A stretch of DNA of 16,213 nucleotides from Deltaproteobacteria bacterium (GTDB lineage Bacteria > Desulfobacterota > Desulfobacteria > Desulfobacterales > BuS5). Position numbers and translations under genes: made by a program. Shown piece after piece: positions 14,665 to 16,213 of this stretch. The stretch covers positions 1-16,213 of the forward strand of contig JAGGWL010000283.1 of NCBI GenBank assembly GCA_021157555.1, read 5' to 3'. Under the pieces are notes generated by a model. That model did not search any database. It saw only the letters and a program-made list of their open reading frames with translations, and was not told the DNA's origin. Positions within the stretch are counted from its first letter, which is position 1. Each line of letters opens with the position of its first letter.

Positions 14665-14748
14665 AATTCCTCAATTCACATGCCGATGCCTATATTTGAG
14701 TTAATGGTATAAAAATTTCAATCATTTAACCGAAATCATGCTTTTTTC

Positions 14749-14777
14749 TTGACAAGAATCAATATGAATTTTATAAA
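14749..14777 (+). promoter_or_regulatory. Strong sigma70 promoter of dsrA
   Basis: A perfect -35 TTGACA (14749-14754) and a five-of-six -10 TATAAA (14772-14777) are separated by the ideal 17 bp. Transcription should begin near 14784, giving a leader of about 127 nt before the dsrA ATG. A 12-bp palindrome, CTATTATAATAG (14797-14808), lies just after the predicted start and could be an operator, though AT-rich palindromes arise easily. Confidence 0.75.
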
Positions 14778-14836
14778 GGCTATTTAATTAAGTATACTAT
14801 TATAATAGCAGTGTGAAATATAAATAAATAAAGAGA

Positions 14837-14853
14837 GAGGAGGTGACCTTCTC
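14837..14853 (+). promoter_or_regulatory. Leader hairpin carrying a strong Shine-Dalgarno with no start codon
   Basis: AGGAGGTGA (14838-14846) is complementary to the 3' end of bacterial 16S rRNA over nine bases, but no ATG, GTG or TTG follows within a usable distance. GAGGAGG (14837-14843) can pair with CCTTCTC (14847-14853) across a 3-nt TGA loop, with one G-T pair. It lies 58-74 nt upstream of the dsrA ATG, which has its own GGAGG at 14899-14903. Possible roles are a ribosome standby site or an mRNA stabiliser. Confidence 0.5.
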
Positions 14854-14910
14854 CGAACATCAATAAACTAAAAAAAGTTAATTATATTAAATAATTATGG
14901 AGGAACTATA

Positions 14911-16213
14911 ATGGCAAAACATGAAACACCCTTGTTGGATCAGCTTTCATCCGGCCCATGGCCAAGCTTTGTGGACGATTTGAAGCAAGAAGCTGAATCA
15001 AGGGCCAAAAACGATAAAAATGTTGAATTTCAAATTCCCGCAGATTGCGTTGACGATCTTCTCGGTGTTCTTGAGCTTTCATACAAGCATGGCAGAACTC
15101 ACTGGAAACACGGCGGAATAGTCGGCGTATTTGGTTATGGCGGTGGAGTTATCGGCAGATACTGCGATCAGCCAGAGCTATTTCCGGGTGTAGCGCATTT
15201 TCATACACTGCGTATAAACCAGCCTGCAGGAAAATACTACACTACTGAATATTTAAAAGCTCTTTGTGACCTGTGGGAATTTCGTGGAAGCGGTATAACC
15301 AATATGCATGGTTCCACAGGTGATATTATCTTTATAGGAACAACAACACCTCAGCTTGAAGAGGTCTTTTATGAATTAACACATACATTTAATCAGGATC
15401 TTGGAGGATCAGGTTCCAATCTGAGAACTCCTGCTGATTGTATCGGCTCATCACGCTGTGAATATGCATGCTATGATACACAGGCGATCTGTCACGATCT
15501 GACCTACGAATATCAGGATGAACTGCATCGTCCTGCTTTCCCATATAAATTCAAATTTAAATTTGACGGCTGTCCCAACTGTTGCGTAGCTTCTATTGCA
15601 CGCTCTGATATGTCTTTTATTGGAACATGGAAAGACGATATACGGATTGACCAGGAGGCCGTTCAGGCTTATGTGGGCGGAGAAATTCCATCCAATGCCG
15701 GAGCGCATGCAGGCAGGGATTGGGGGCCGTTCGATATTGAAAAAGAAGTCATAAATCTTTGCCCCACCGGCTGCATGAAATATGAAGACGGAAAGCTCCT
15801 GATAGATACTAAAAATTGTACAAGATGTATGCACTGCATTAATGTTATGCCAAGAGCTCTGAGGCCTGGTAATGACAAAGGCTGCTCTATTCTGGTTGGA
15901 GCTAAAGCTCCTATTCTTGACGGCGCTCAGATGGGTTCACTTCTTGTTCCTTTTATTAAGGTTGAAGAACCTTATGATGAAATCAAGGAAATTATTGAAA
16001 GCATCTGGGACTGGTGGATGGAAGAAGGAAAAAACCGTGAACGTCTTGGTGAGTTAATAAGACGACAGGGCTTCCAGCGCCTACTGCAAGAGACAGGTAT
16101 CAAAGCGATACCTCAGCATGTTCAGGAGCCGAGGACAAATCCCTATATCTTCTGGAAAGAAGATGAGGTTCCAGGCGGCTGGGAGCGTGATGTTGACGAA
16201 TTTAGAAAACACC
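14911..16213 (+). CDS. dsrA: Dissimilatory sulfite reductase alpha subunit (3' end cut off)
   Basis: DsrA, with DsrB, reduces sulfite in the last cytoplasmic steps of sulfate respiration. The visible 434 residues match bacterial reductive DsrA from the first residues (MAKHETPLLDQLSSGPWPSF) almost to the end (DEFRKH). D. vulgaris DsrA has 437 residues, so only a few codons should be missing. Siroheme/4Fe-4S ligands are Cys177, Cys183, Cys221 and Cys225 (CPNCC). The inserted ferredoxin domain has Cys284, Cys288, Cys303, Cys306 and Cys309 (CPTGC, CTRCMHC). THWKHGGIVGVFGYGGGVIGRY and NLRTPADC are typical. Position 224 is Cys, where D. vulgaris has Gly. GGAGG (14899-14903) lies 7 nt before the ATG. 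dsrB is expected just beyond the window. There is no stop codon within the window. Confidence 0.97.
   Translation, partial: MAKHETPLLDQLSSGPWPSFVDDLKQEAESRAKNDKNVEFQIPADCVDDLLGVLELSYKHGRTHWKHGGIVGVFGYGGGVIGRYCDQPELFPGVAHFHTLRINQPAGKYYTTEYLKALCDLWEFRGSGITNMHGSTGDIIFIGTTTPQLEEVFYELTHTFNQDLGGSGSNLRTPADCIGSSRCEYACYDTQAICHDLTYEYQDELHRPAFPYKFKFKFDGCPNCCVASIARSDMSFIGTWKDDIRIDQEAVQAYVGGEIPSNAGAHAGRDWGPFDIEKEVINLCPTGCMKYEDGKLLIDTKNCTRCMHCINVMPRALRPGNDKGCSILVGAKAPILDGAQMGSLLVPFIKVEEPYDEIKEIIESIWDWWMEEGKNRERLGELIRRQGFQRLLQETGIKAIPQHVQEPRTNPYIFWKEDEVPGGWERDVDEFRKH

Noticed and set aside
14670..14700. Terminator after the unknown 405-aa gene
   Set aside because: CTCAA/TTGAG gives only 5 bp with a long loop and no T-tract; read-through toward dsrA cannot be excluded.

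Overview
The window looks like a chromosomal segment of a sulfate-reducing Desulfobacterota bacterium, most likely of the Desulfobacterales. The main reason is a nearly complete dsrA at the right end. It encodes the siroheme-bearing alpha subunit of dissimilatory sulfite reductase and aligns with Desulfovibrio-type DsrA throughout, with its siroheme/4Fe-4S and ferredoxin cysteines at the expected places. The DNA is AT-rich with a Gram-negative gene set (bifunctional class A PBP, lipoprotein, long Pst permeases).

Left region (1-7113, + strand): a compact phosphate uptake and sensing operon in the order pstC (5' end outside the window), pstA, pstB, phoU, phoB, phoR. Gaps are short and the last three genes overlap (phoU/phoB by 1 nt, phoB/phoR by 4 nt). 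The Pst permease pair and PstB form the high-affinity phosphate importer. PhoU links the transporter to the PhoR kinase, which phosphorylates PhoB. Both permeases are of the long type, and PstA carries a lysine/glutamate-rich predicted coiled coil in its first periplasmic loop.

Middle region (7114-10460, - strand): a small TPR lipoprotein and a PBP1B-like peptidoglycan synthase, then a non-coding stretch rich in repeats. This stretch holds a 9-bp perfect hairpin, a 186-bp element that is palindromic over its whole length, a Sel1-repeat gene remnant, and an initiator tRNA(fMet) with its own promoter and terminator. A collapsed copy of the palindromic element's end lies between the PBP and lipoprotein genes.

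Right-middle region (10461-12816): a second, unrelated palindromic repeat flanked by 11-nt direct repeats precedes a Cys-cluster (YkgJ-like) protein. That gene converges on a DapA-family gene across a shared hairpin terminator.

Right region (12817-16213, + strand): a cytoplasmic TPR protein and an unrecognised 405-aa protein with faint APH/kinase-like features sit in tandem. They are followed by a near-consensus sigma70 promoter, a roughly 127-nt leader and dsrA. The leader contains a strong Shine-Dalgarno sequence with no nearby start codon, folded into a hairpin.

No CRISPR array, full insertion sequence, phage or classical defence system is visible. The most unusual items are the two palindromic repeat families, a 19-bp perfect inverted repeat inside the unknown gene, the dsrA leader, and the uncharacterised TPR/kinase-like pair next to dsrA.
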